Below are positions 24,601 to 38,898 of a DNA stretch of 64,000 nt, in pieces. Source of the DNA: Camillea tinctor (taxonomy: Eukaryota > Ascomycota > Sordariomycetes > Xylariales > Xylariaceae); the NCBI GenBank assembly GCA_022578605.1, contig MU394052.1:1364001-1428000 (forward strand), given 5' to 3'. Numbering within the stretch: position 1 is the first letter of the stretch; each line of letters opens with the position of its first letter. The translations under genes and the position numbers were made by a program. The notes under the pieces are model-generated. The model had not been told where the DNA came from, did not search any database, and worked only from the letters and a program-made list of their open reading frames with translations.

Positions 24601-27600
24601 AGAGCATAAGCCATCGCATAGATCCTTTCGTAGCAACGATGGATGTACATGCTCTCCGAGTCTCTCTTTTTGTGGTAAACCTAAAAGGCCCCTTCATGAT
24701 AAGTATCAAAAGAAGAACGAATACTTATAGTTGATTACGAAGAAAGAATAATAAAGAAGCAAGCGTCCCTGTACACTTACCTAGGTTACCTATGTCCACG
24801 ATATACTCATCCGACTCCGTTTCGAGATATCTGCATGCACTGGTGCTTCTAAATGCTAACCTAATGGGTTAAAATGCACTAACCTAGGTGTCGCAAGCTG
24901 CATCTGGTCTACAATGACGTTATTAATAACGCGTTCGGAGTGTAGATCATGAACGGCCAACCTGACCTAGCTGCCTAAAGGTAAGGAGGGCGAGGGAGGA
25001 GGAGGAGGTGAAGTTGCAGATGCAGCCAGCAGCCTGACCTGACTCCTATCGTGATGAACTGAATTGCGTTCTTTGTTGAAATATGCCGTAAACCTTCTCT
25101 GTTACGTCATGTGGGCTGTTCGTAGTATGATAGACGATATCTCTCGCGGTCTATCACTTGACTGAATAGGTAACTTGACAAGAGATATATGTATTATATC
25201 TTGTTTGTAGTCAGTAGATCCCTTGTTTTGCATATCTTAAGGGACTGGATTATGCCACCCCCCAGTATCCACAACTCAATTTACCTGGTTCGGCATTTCG
25301 AGGTGTTGTATTCCCTCCCCGTTGTCTTTCTTCGCGCCCGTATTTCCCGATATCTGCTTGCCTATTTGGTACATGGATCTGCCTACGATACCTACATAGG
25401 TAACATACATAGATATAGATATAAGGTATTCTCGAGCTGGAATGGATAACCGATATCTAAGCTATGGGATGTTCCCGTTGTGGTTCTAGCCATGGTGGCC
25501 CAGTTATTAGGAGTGCTCTCTTGCAGCAGAATATTGGATATTAGTGGATAGGTAGATGCGTGAGTCAGCAATTATTTATTACCAAACAAACCTCTTCTCT
25601 TCAGCTTGCTGTACCAGACACTCGGGAAGAAGGCGAACTCTAATTTTGATTAACTTACCTGCTTAGCTATGGAAAGAGCATTCAAGTATAAAATGATCGT
25701 TGATATTATAGGTTAAGGCGCGAGTGAGTTGTAAGACGTCCGCGTGAAATAAGGTTCAACTAGGTTTGTTTCATCTTTAGGTGCAGGTGCCAAGTACTTA
25801 CTTTGTTTCCCTTGGATGAGACGAACGACAAACCTGGAACGCGGGGGAAAGAGAGAAGAAGAAGAAAAAAAAAAGCTAGTCGTGGTTGATCTCTCGGTTT
25901 ATACATGCCGACTTATTTCCTTCCTTGCAACTAATCAACTTATTCATTCTTCCTTTTCTTTTACTGACTGCTGATCGCATTGTAATGCAATCATGCATCA
26001 CATCACCAGACATTACCTTGAATCGCATTGCATTGCATCGCACCGCATTGCGTATGTTTGAGGTAACAAACGTGGATTACCTACTTGTACGTAAATTAGG
26101 TCTAGCATTTCTAATATGTTATTATTGTAGAAATTGAATAGGTACTTTGTGTTCAGGTCCCCCACCAGCCCACCCCATTGGTAGGAATTTATCTTGTGGT
26201 GGCTTGCCTGGTCTGTTTGACCTGTGAGCTCTAGCAACTTAGTGGGCACGCCCGGTGGGTTCTATTTTATTACGATTTTCACTCTCGTCTCCCCGATTTA
26301 GAATGACACTGGCAGAAAGCTTGGTTTTTCGGCCACACTGACCAGAGACTGGTCTCTCAGTTGGGGACTGATGGAGTATGATTTCCTGACGATCGGATCT
26401 ATGACCGAACCTCTCATGCCCCGTCGCGGTTCGATGCAAGAGGTGTGATGACGTTTTTGCTCTGATGCACGTGAACATGGCATGTTGGTGTTTACTACAC
26501 TAACTACCACTATATATGTAGGTTAAGCATCTATGCAACGCTAAGACCGAACACTTATAGAGCCCCAATTGATGTTAGTGATTGGTTGGTTATAACGTAC
26601 CAATCATCTCTATCGAATAGGTACCGTAGACTTGAAAAGAGACAAAAGAAAAAAAAATAATGAGGATAGTGACGACGACGCCGACGAAGACGAAGACGAC
26701 GACAATAATAATAACCAGCTTATTATCACGTGGAAAAGGGAGATCGGATCTGGACAGCGGGTACCTATGTTGCGCAAGATCGGCTAAGTGGGGGACGAAT
26801 GGTTCGAGGGGTGTCTGGCTGCTGAAAGCACAAGGCTTTTTTCAGTGGCTGCGACACTGAGACCGCCCAATAAGGGGCATACATATACCTTTCCAACTCT
26901 TAGACTGGAGCCCCTGAAAAAAAAAGTACGTATTTGATGTCGGCTTGACGTAGCCGGGTAACGCAAGCATTGACGAATTAGAATAAAGAATACAAGTGCC
27001 AAGAAGCCCCTTGATTTAGGTCGGTCTTGTTGATGGGACCAATCATTGAGTCGTATATATCATGGGCACGGATTTCAAAGTGTTTGAGATATGTTGTACA
27101 TAGCAGCTTTGATCAGTCTTAAAGGACCTTTGCGTTCATATATACATACATACCATACCATATACACATATATATATGTAGGTATGTATGTATGTATGTA
27201 TGTTGATGATCATATCATTCAATAATATTGCACCAACCAAGGAAACCTGAAGTTAAGCGATAATACCAAGACAGCAGGAGTTGGGGAATTCCTCCTGCAT
27301 ATATGCTTGATACACCAAGTTCTTCTCAAACGGAGATGTTTAAGATACAATCATACATACATATATAACGTACGAGATAAATGGAATATGAATGAGAGAA
27401 AAAATTGATTGAATAAATGTGACCCGTATTCGGTTACATACTAATTGATAAATGTGTCTATCTAAAATCAATTAATGGATATTTTTGGGGGAGAGAAGAA
27501 GGATTGGTGATGCTAAAAAGGAATGAAACTCGTGAGCGGAGCTTAGTCGAAATCTGGGAAGAACACACGCAATGTGTACCCACAAAGAACTAGCATGTAC

Positions 27601-28293
27601 AGATTGCTAGCCTGACCCTGACTGACGCCATGTGGACCCTTTATGGATACTGAGTACCGTGGGTTTTTTTTAATGGAGGGTGTGCATGGTGGGTTTAGCG
27701 TACATTTTAGCAGTTGCCGTCTATAGTATCGTCGGTTCATTGAGAGTTGCGACTGCTAGGTTAATAGCAATGGTAACCTACCTACATACTTGCCTTGCTG
27801 CGGCTAGTATGCGATGGCCGTACTACTTTGTACAACCACCAAAATTCTTTCTTTTACTTCTTCATCTTTCTCTTCTCCATCTTTCTCTTCTCTCTCTCTT
27901 TCTTCACCTCCTATTCTTCCCCACCTTCATTGAGGATTATTTTTGGCGGTTCCCTCGCATCCTTGGTACATGAATACCTAGTCTTTCGTTTACATATCTC
28001 GGTATCTCTTTTCTACGAGCCAACACACACTCCGGACCTCTTTGTCTCTTGTCCTGTGTTGTCTTTCTATCCGACCTTGGACCGACTCCCCTCTTTCACT
28101 GCTATTGTCCCTTACTTATTACGACTGTTTCTAACTATAGCCTGGTGCCGTATTGGGAAAGATTGTAATTCCTTCTAGACCTTGAACTCTTTCACCTTCA
28201 CTTACACGGCATCTTAAAACCCCGGCACCTGCTTGGTCACAACGACGAAACTGAGGTTCTCTCAACCTACACGTCCGTGTCCACGATCCAACC
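21611..28293. other. 6.7-kb gene-poor AT-rich region
   Basis: The longest stretch without a supported gene. Composition is AT-rich with many TATA/TACATA runs, apart from a GC-richer island at about 23,400-23,680. No frame exceeds about 130 codons and none resembles a known family. It includes AGGTA-type words (21,650; 24,780; 24,890), a CGA/AGA-rich triplet run at 26,668-26,710, a TACATA/GTATGT inverted repeat at 27,142-27,193 and a T/C-rich tract at 27,840-27,930. The right 300 bases are likely the promoter and leader of the MscS gene. It could be decayed transposon DNA, an RNA gene, or just a large regulatory spacer. Confidence 0.5.
27142..27193. repeat. Inverted repeat of TACATA/TATGTA units
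   Basis: The arm at 27142-27154 (ending ATACATACC) is the reverse complement of 27181-27193 (starting GGTATGTAT), separated by a 26-base TA-rich spacer. The right arm continues as a (GTAT)n run to about 27,202. Confidence 0.7.
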
Positions 28294-31059
28294 ATGTCTA
28301 TGAGATCACCAAGATCCCCGAGGGGCTTCATGCACCTTGGAGCCAGCAATGGCGATGTAGCCGACAACGAAATCCCCTTGACCCAGGTCCGTAGCAATGC
28401 CAGTTCCACCGGGGCACGAAAGCCCAACCAGGGTGTGGCCACCGGCTTCAGTCAGAGCCTATCGGACGAGAAAGTACACGAAGACACCAAGCACGGCTTC
28501 TTCCACAGAGGTCGAAGAAAGGCCAAGGAGGACACGCCTCCTTCAACCAGCGATGAGCTTGCCTCCGAAGAGACTTCTCTAAACGCTATGGGCAGACTCT
28601 ACAACAGGATTATCCAGGCATCTGTCGTCACGCGATACCTCGTCTATATTGTACCTGTTGCCTTGCTTCTGGCTATTCCTTTAATCGTTCTAGCAGCCAC
28701 CGGAAACTCTGATATACCCGTAGGCCGCGGGGCTGCCACCAACGCTGAAGGCACAGAATTCCCACCAGGACCCCGTCTATTTGATCTGTTCCTCTGGATT
28801 TTGTTGGCTTGGGTGTGTTTGTGGGCCGGCAAAGCTGTCGCCTGGGTACTTGCTCCGGTTTTCATGTTTTTCACTGGTGTTGTCAGTGCCGGCACTCGCA
28901 AATATGCAACCGTCCTCCATTCTCTCCAGATTCCCCTATCTCTCTTCTTCTGGGCCTTGGCAGATTGGCTCATCTTTACAAATCTCATCCATAACAAGTA
29001 TGACACTGTTGCTTGGGTCAATGCCATGAAGAAGATATTGGGAGCTGGATTTGTATCCACTGCCGTGTTCCTTGGCGAGAAGGCTATTGTACAACTTATC
29101 AGTATCACATACCACCAACGTTCCTTCGCCAATCGTATTAAGGATTCGAAGCGAGAAGTCTACCTTCTTGGTCTTATGTACGATGCTTCCCGCCAGCTTT
29201 TCCCCATGTACTGCCCCGAATTCATTGAAGAAGATAACATCATTAATGATAGTATCGAGATGATGCTTGGCGGCGGGAAGAAAGGCGCTAGATGGAGGAA
29301 TGGAGCTGGCGTTCCTATGAAGCTGATTGGCAATGTTGGTCGAATTGGTAATAAGGTTACCTCTGTTTTCGGTAACCTCGCTTCTGAGATTACGGGCAAA
29401 CAAGTCTTCAATCCCAACTCTGCTCACTCTATTGTTGTTGAGGCTCTGGAAAAGTCTCGGACTTCAGAGGCGATGGCGAAGCGTATTTGGATGTCCTTTG
29501 TGGTCGAAGGCAAAGAATCCCTATCCGTCGAGGACATTATCGAAGTGCTAGGCCCTGCCCATAGAGAGGAGGCCGAGGAGTGTTTTAGTGCGGTTGACGC
29601 AGATGGCAATGGTGATATCAGTCTCGACGAAATGATCAGGAAAGTTATTGAGATTGGTAAAGAGAGAAAAGCCATCGCAAATAGCATGAAGGACATTGGT
29701 CAGGCTCTGTCTGTATTCGACAAGGTTCTTCTATTTGTTGTTCTCTTGATCGTCATTTTTATCTTTCGTAAGTCGCCATGACCATCAACACTGGGTTCTT
29801 ATTGTCACTAACCGTTCTGTGCAGTCGCCTTCTTCCAGAGCTCATTCATTACGACACTCGCAACCGCTGGAACAGCCCTGCTCTCACTATCTTTCGTGTT
29901 TGCTGTCACTACTCAGGAATTTCTAGGTTCATGTATCTTTTTGTTCGTCAAGCACCCGTACGATGTCGGAGACCGAGTTGACATCACCGGTACCGAGAAG
30001 GAGCAGCTGGTCGTGGAGAAGATTTCCTTGCTTTATACAGTTTTTAACCGGATCGACAAGATGCAGATTGTTCAGGTACCAAACATTATTTTGAACAACC
30101 TGTGGATAGAAAACGTCACTCGAAGCAAAGCCATGAAAGAAGTCATCGAAATTAATGTCTCATATGACACCTCCTTCGAAGATATCGAGCTGCTACGCCT
30201 TGAGATGGAGAATTTTGTTCAAGCACCGGAGAACGCGAGAGATTTCATGCAAGACCTTGTGATCGGAGTGGGTGGTGTCGGTGATCTGGATAAGCTTCAG
30301 CTGAAGGTTGCTATGAAGCACAAGTCGAACTGGCATAATGAGGCTGTACGAGCCACTAGGCGATCCAAATTCATGTGTGCTCTCGCAATGGCCTTGAAGA
30401 AGGTTCCTATCTACCCACCTGGCGGTGGAGGCGAAGCTCTGGGTGGACCAACGAACCCGTCTTACTCCGTCAGCGTCTCAGATGCGGAAGCAAGAGCCGC
30501 ACGTGACAAGGCGAGCCAGGATAAGGAAGCCGCACGTTTAGTTACAACAGCACCGCCAATCCGGAATGGCTCGACCATCAGCCGGCCTAACACAACGCAA
30601 ACCCGGGAAGAAAGGGCTGCACATGATATTAACACCATGAACCCTTTACGAGTAGCCGAAGACTGGGGTTACAACCGTGACGATCTCACCATTAACGAAT
30701 CTCGTGGCCACTCCATCGACCGGGTGCGCTCAAACGACTCCGCCGCGCGAGGCGATCTTCATAAACAGGAAAGCCAACGCAGTGGTCGGCGTAGGGCAGG
30801 AGAAACCTTGCCTTCCGCACCTGGCAGTGAAAATGCGCCTGGTTTCCAAGTGACTCAACACATGACACCTTTTGACGAAGAAGCTCAAATGGGCGGTCCG
30901 AACCCGTACACTACCTATCTGCCTGGCGCACAGGGCAACAACACACTCTCTCCACAAGCCTCTCTAAGCAGGTCTAACTTGGCTAGTGGCTCACAGACGC
31001 ATACTGGTCCTACCGGCAATAGACCTCGAGGCAGCAGCGTGTCTTCTCGCCAGCGATAG
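28294..31059 (+). CDS. MscS-family mechanosensitive ion channel with EF-hand
   Basis: Exons 28294-29767 and 29825-31059 give 902 residues. Seen: a disordered 100-residue N-terminus, membrane spans near 115-135, 163-193, 208-230 and about 245-268, an EF-hand loop at D435-x-D437-x-N439-x-D441 ending in E446, a further span at about 475-494, a pore-helix segment rich in A/G/S/T (TTLATAGTALLSLSFVF), then the MscS beta-domain beginning FVKHPYDVGDRVDI. A disordered Ser/Arg/Gly tail of about 200 residues follows. This is the architecture of fission-yeast Msy1/Msy2, endoplasmic-reticulum channels that shape calcium release on osmotic down-shock; location and role here are by homology. The single intron splits the last transmembrane segment. 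Calcium binding at the EF-hand is supported by intact loop acidic residues. Confidence 0.95.
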
Positions 31060-31965
31060 AATCGCTAGCAAATAGACTGCTTGTTTAGAACCATATATTA
31101 TTTCCATATAAAGTCAGCTAGTCTTTTTTTTTTTTAATTCTTTTGGTCCGTTTACGAGCGGATTAGACATTGTACTGGTTCCCGGAGTGGCGTTTAAAAG
31201 AAAATGATGCTTATGTGTATACACTAAGTCTAAGGTGGACTACATGGGCTAATATGTATTGGCTCTCCTTTTACGGGAAGGGGGGATTTAACAGGAGGAG
31301 ACTCGTCCTTGTGTATTGAAATGACGTCAGCCACGAATGATCATTATTAGAACTTAGAGATTTAAGGCTTTGAATAGAAGTGAAGAGAGCAGTTGAAATG
31401 CTATAGATCTAATATCAACTCAACATGTCTTTTTGAATATTAAACTAACTTGATGTTGATTTGTGAAGATATCTAATGCTATTAATTTTGGTATGTATTC
31501 ATTGCTGGGTTTATGATTTGGATTGTGAAGAAGACGAAACTTACAGATAAATTATAGGGAGCTCTTACTCATATAGATATGGATAGATAGTTGTTTCTAT
31601 TCACGATGCTTCTCACCATAAGTAAACTAGTAGGTACGTAGCTTTCAAATTTCATAGCACCAATATAAGAAAAAACAAGACTGCAGGTTATACCATTCAT
31701 TCGTTTCTTTTTCAGACCTACCAGTCATATTTTACTCTGGGCAACTCATGTCGATTGCGCAAGGGCAAATGATCTATCTCTCTCTCTCTTTTATAAAAAG
31801 GGGTGTCCAGATAAAACAAACCCTTCAAGAAGATAAGCTGGCACTTGTTATATCCATTCCTCTCCTCCTTTTAACCCAAAATCTCCCCTCCGCCTTTCCC
31901 TTTTCTTCTTTTTCTTTTCCCCTTACCTGCTCCTTCGTCATTTTTTTCTTTGTTCCGCCCTATTT
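31060..31965. other. Convergent intergenic region
   Basis: About 0.9 kb between the 3' ends of the MscS and PRMT3 genes. AT-rich on the left, with T/C-rich stretches at 31,858-31,960. No gene or RNA recognised. Confidence 0.5.
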
Positions 31966-34057
<2,092 letters not shown>

Positions 34058-34594
34058 GTTTCTTGGTATTTGATTAGATGAACTAATCCGGGGGTGCGGT
34101 GAATTTGATTGGCTTGATTACCCAGAGATATCAGATGGGTATAAAAATTGCGAGAAAAAAAAGGAATGGGGAAAAAGGGAACAATGATAATTTGATCCTC
34201 TGCCTTTACAATTGCTGAAACAGTCGACCGGTATATTTATTGAAGGACGAAAGTTTCATAACCTGTTGAGTTATAATTATAAATGGCCAGGATCTTGGGT
34301 ATCGCTGTTGTTAATGTATTTAGATATATGTGTTGGTATAAGTGATGGTGGTTATAATATCACAAATGCATGAGAATTTCTGGAGATGAAAATGTGGTCG
34401 AGCCACACCATGGATAAATGCATACCCCGTTTTCTTATCCGATATATGCATAGAAATAAGCACTGACAAAAGTCGAGGCGTCTGTCCCGTTTCCTCGACT
34501 TGTTCACCACTTAAGAGGACTGAGCGGTTTTGAGCAGTATTGACAACCGAGGGCATCTATCTGCTTCGAAGATACCCGAAGGACTTGAGGGTGT
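34058..34594. promoter_or_regulatory. Spacer between USO1 3' end and PRMT3 start
   Basis: 537 bases carrying the USO1 3' UTR and presumably the PRMT3 promoter. An A-rich run lies at 34,154-34,185. No gene recognised. Confidence 0.5.
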
Positions 34595-37500
34595 CTAATC
34601 TACCTCCTCATCCTCCGAATCACCACCCTCCTCCTCTTCCTCTTCTTCGTCGTCGTCCGAGACTGTCTCGCCGAGGCCGACCAGACGTTTCTATCGAATT
34701 TTTGTTAGTCGAACTCTCGAGGGGATAACATATAGAATATTCACTACACATATTCCAAATAATGTAGTTTCTCCTTACCTTGTATTTCTCAACCTTCTCC
34801 TCGAGGTCGCTAAACACCATTAAGAGATCGTCTAGTTCCGTTTGAGTGGCCGACTTCTCTTCTTCCTTCTCCTTCAGTTTGGTTTGGACCTGCAGCAGAG
34901 GTATTAGAGACGGGAGTCCAAAACGGAATTGTAGCTATTCAAAATCAAACATACCTCCTGTAATTCCTCTTCTCTCTTTGACAACTGTATCTCTAAATCC
35001 GAAGCCCGTTTTTCAACCGACTTGGTCTTGGCTTCTTGAGTCGATAATTTGGCTTCGAATTCCTCGCGGGCAGCCTGGAGCTCCTGGCTTTTTGCTTTGT
35101 TGGCCTATATGGAATTAGTTATTGTTAGGATGGTAGAAAAAAGACTGTTCAACTGACTTTCATCAAATCAACTTCAAGCCGACTAATGGTAGCTCGGAGG
35201 TCAGCCATCTCTGCTTCGGATCGTCGTTGGACACGTGCTGTCTCTGCTTCAGTGGCCTTGCGAACGTATTCGAGTTGCCTTTGCATCTCGGACTCCTTAG
35301 CGCGGTATTCAGCATGTATCGATTCGGCAGCAGCGGCAGCTTCCTGTTGGACTGCTTCTACTTGCTTTCGGTGAGTCTCATCCTTTGATCGTTGCTGCGC
35401 CTCGATTTCCCTAAGAATGTCAGTGATATTGTTGTAAGCCATGCCCGTAATAACCTACTTGATTTCATCCTCATGATTTCGCTGAATGGCCTCGTTGACA
35501 CTCTTGATCCGAGCGAGCTCAACAGCAGCTGCCTCCTTTGAACGGCGATGGTCCGCCTGTTCTTGACCAAATTTCCCATTAAGCGAGGCTACATCGGCTA
35601 GAGCTGTTTGCAGTGCTCGTTCTTTTTCTTCGACTTGAGAGCGTAGAGAGTCGACTAGCTCACGAGATATGCCCTTTTGAACCCCATTAGTGATAACCGA
35701 GATTTCCATACCAGGATCCCGGTCAATGGCTCTTATGATGCGGCTATAGTTATCTTTAAAGAAATCCACAAATGTCGCATCGAAGTAGACATCTGGCTGG
35801 TTGCCGGAGTTGTCTGACTTCTGAGGAATAACTTCAAAGTTTCTCATCAAGGTATGACTCCGGAGTTTATTCAAAGCATCAACATACTTCTCTCGGCTTA
35901 TTTGAGATGCGAGGACAGTATACAGGGTGGCCCGGGGTATTGGTGAGTCCTTCGTCGAAAACTCGTAGACAATACCTAAGAGCATGGCGCAAAGGCCTTG
36001 CACAAGCGCGCTATTAGATGGACGTACAACCTCTTTAGCCAATGCTTGAATATTGCTGCCCTCGCCTAAGAAGTCGTTGACCCCATCGATATCTTCAAAT
36101 AACCACCCAATCAGTAACATTAAATAGCCAACTGATACACGTTCGTCCACAGCTACTCCGTCGTTGGCCTTAACCAGTCCACTGACAAGATGGGCAGTGA
36201 TTGTCTGAATACTCGTTACCACCTCTTCGCCATTTTCTTCGTCGCCCTCCGTAACAGACATAGCTAGCGCTTTTGCATCTGCATTTTCGAAAACCAAATG
36301 AAACGTGATCGTGGCCGCAAACCAGTATCGATAGGGGTCTAGGGACAAATTATCGACAGGCCGCAGTAAAGTGGTCAGGACATTGGCAGTCTCATCTACT
36401 CCAGAGGCATGCCCCTCGATGGCTCGTCTTAAGAAATGTAGCCGCACGTCAGGGTGATTAAAGAAGTATGCTTGTATGCATTGACACGCGGCCATACGTA
36501 AATCAAACGCTTGAATGGTAGGTACACTGAGTGTCAAATCCAAGAGGCCATCGATTACGTAGACAACCGGGACGACATCTACCTTGCCAGTTTGACCATT
36601 AGTTGGTGCATGTGTGTCTAAGACGGGTGGCACCTGTAGTTGCGCAAAGGTTTCCTGGAGCCTCGAATTACCCCTGATAGTATCGGCACAAGTAGTTAGA
36701 GCCTACGTAACGCATGTCAACTTTTGCACGCTTCTGATTAGTGTAGTAAGGGGGAGAGCTCGAACCTCTGCTCTAATAGACATTTCAGCGTCATGACTGA
36801 ACGCGAGTTGCAATGCATGGTACAGTACACCATGTTGCCAGAAGGCGGCTTGGTTCTGTGAGGTGCCTACTGCGCCCGGGATCAAGAAGAGCCGTATGAC
36901 AGCCAAAAGAGCATATATATTCCTATTGCGCTGCTCCTGAGCCCACTCTGTTACCTCTTCCTCCTCCTGCCCCGTATGGTATGTGCTTTCTACTAGATTT
37001 GCCAGCTGGGGCACGCATCCCTCTTCTCGGAAAAGGGACTGATTCGACGGGTTTAGGCGCAACAGATTCGCAAGAAAAATAAGACAGTCCTCCACGATTC
37101 TATCGCCTTCCGATAACGAGCCCTCGGCGGCGATTATAGCAAATATACGCTTAAAGGCATCCTGGAAAGCCACCGCATTTTGAATATTGGGAGACGAGGG
37201 CGTGAGATAGGTGAGGAGCGTAAGAGCCTCGTTACGGACTGCCTCTCTCCTATCGTCAAGAACGGCGACTAATCTAGAGAGGCCAAGAGGGGCGGTAAGG
37301 ACACATTCTTCCGTTCTTTCTGTGCGGGCTGATAGGATAGCTACAAGAAGCTGCAGAGAGTAGAGTCGAGAGTAGAAGTCGGCGGTCTCGAGGAAGTCGA
37401 GGAGTAAGGTAATATTCTCCTGTCGCTGGGTAAATTCGTCGGCAAGCCATAAGGCGATTTCTTCTGAAGCTTCAGGGCTGTCCTGGTTCGGGTTAAATAG

Positions 37501-37749
37501 CATTAACAAGGTCTCGAGAACAACCCGAACGGTATCAACGTCTTCGCCATCCTTAGACAAGCTCCCAATCAGACTCCTTAATGCACCGGACGCAACGGAC
37601 GCAGGGTAATCTTTCGCAAAACTTCGCAAGCCCAGAATAGCAGCGCGGCGGTCTTCAAGTAGAGTCGCAGAGCCAAGACGGCTACTAAGCACAGTTATGG
37701 TCTCGCCGACAGACTGCTTCGCAGGAGCTGAAGCAATGTTGGAGAACAT
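34595..37749 (-). CDS. USO1: USO1/p115 vesicle-tethering factor
   Basis: Six exons in transcription order: 37749-36766, 36702-35459, 35410-35158, 35104-34955, 34889-34779, 34690-34595, giving 945 residues. Seen: an armadillo-like head of about 650 residues (RRAAILGLRSFAKDYP, FYSRLYSLQLLVAILSAR, DDRREAVRNEALTLLTYLTP, SVGYLMLLIGWLFEDIDGV), then a coiled-coil tail of about 280 residues, and the acidic end (DDDEEEEEEE) typical of USO1/p115. The protein tethers ER-derived COPII vesicles to the cis-Golgi, working with the Rab Ypt1/Rab1 and SNAREs. The tail is about half the length of the budding-yeast one, as is usual in filamentous fungi and animals. The intron at 35411-35458 is only 48 nt; the small 3' exons all preserve the coiled-coil frame. 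Confidence 0.95.
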
Positions 37750-38898
37750 GGTTCATATCGTTTATTCACTTTGGATCGTGCTAGGGCCATTGGCGTCGGG
37801 GGTGGAGGTCTGTCTTGGTTACCGGCTCAAGTACATGGCACTGCAGAGGAGTTGGTGGCGAAGAAGAACAGCTTGGTATGTTATGTATATATTGTACTCT
37901 AGGTTAGATAGGCTGGGTACCTGTCGAGTCGAAGTCGAAGTCGAGGTAGAACAGGGTGAAGTGTAGGTAGTGTAATTGGTGTGAAGAAGATCTGGTACTG
38001 GTTTGGCCAGATCGATTAGGGAGCTCTTAGGTTAGGTCAGGTCAATTTATTCTAACCTATGCTTATAACCCTTTTATTCACTTGTAGCGGCGCTTGTCTT
38101 CTAGTGTGTACTACCCTACAACATTAAAGTCATTAAGGTTACGTACGGATTACGGAGTATAATGTAGGTACTTTATGTATTGTATTGTACAACGTTGTAT
38201 ACGAGTACATATGTAGTAGTGGTAGGTAAGTAGTGTATGCCACCTAGGCTGCTAGGTACAACACCTACCTCCAGTACTTTGAAGCAGCATCTGCTTCTCG
38301 AAATAAGCGGGTCCGCTTACAGGGTATTGGCCAGTGCATGCACCCGCTGCGAACTGTCATTGACCGGATTCGTTGCGCCGAAAAGCTAGGTTAAGCCGAA
38401 GCCTTGCGACTGGGATCTTTTCTCCAGGCTATTGAAAGATTTCAAACCTTCTTCATTCTTACAACAACCATTTGCTTTCTTTTCTTACGCGTATTCCGTA
38501 TAGGAAATGACAGCTAGTAGCTACGATTGTTCGAACGGATTCCCTTGAATCGACAGTCTAGATCCGCGGTCCAATCCATCTTGATTTGCGACAGACTCTA
38601 CTATCGAATCTATCTTGATCTATCTTGATCAACACCATCGCGTAATTCCATCGCAACGCAAATCGCAACGAACCTCGCTACTAATCACCCATGCGATCCA
38701 TTCTCGTGTTCAATATTTCCCCTCATTTTACTTCCGTCCTTCCGTTCGGTCCCTACAAGAACGGAGTTCCCCTGTCGAAATATACCTGATAGTCAGCGTC
38801 GAACCTCTTTCGACTGTCTCGACCACCCGTCTCGGTCTTTATTCTACAACTAAACAACAAGCAGTAAAAGACAATCTTCCCACATCTGCGCAGCAGTC
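37750..38898. promoter_or_regulatory. Divergent promoter region, USO1 and RAT1
   Basis: 1.15 kb between two divergent start codons, so both promoters must lie here. It holds AGGTA/GGTTAGGTC-type words (37,900-38,270) and a pyrimidine-rich leader with repeated CTATCTTGAT words at 38,605-38,622 before RAT1. No upstream ATG frame of note. Confidence 0.6.

Noticed and set aside
27120..27202. Possible CRISPR-like or other spaced array
   Set aside because: It is a simple tetranucleotide run with no spacers; the genome is eukaryotic.
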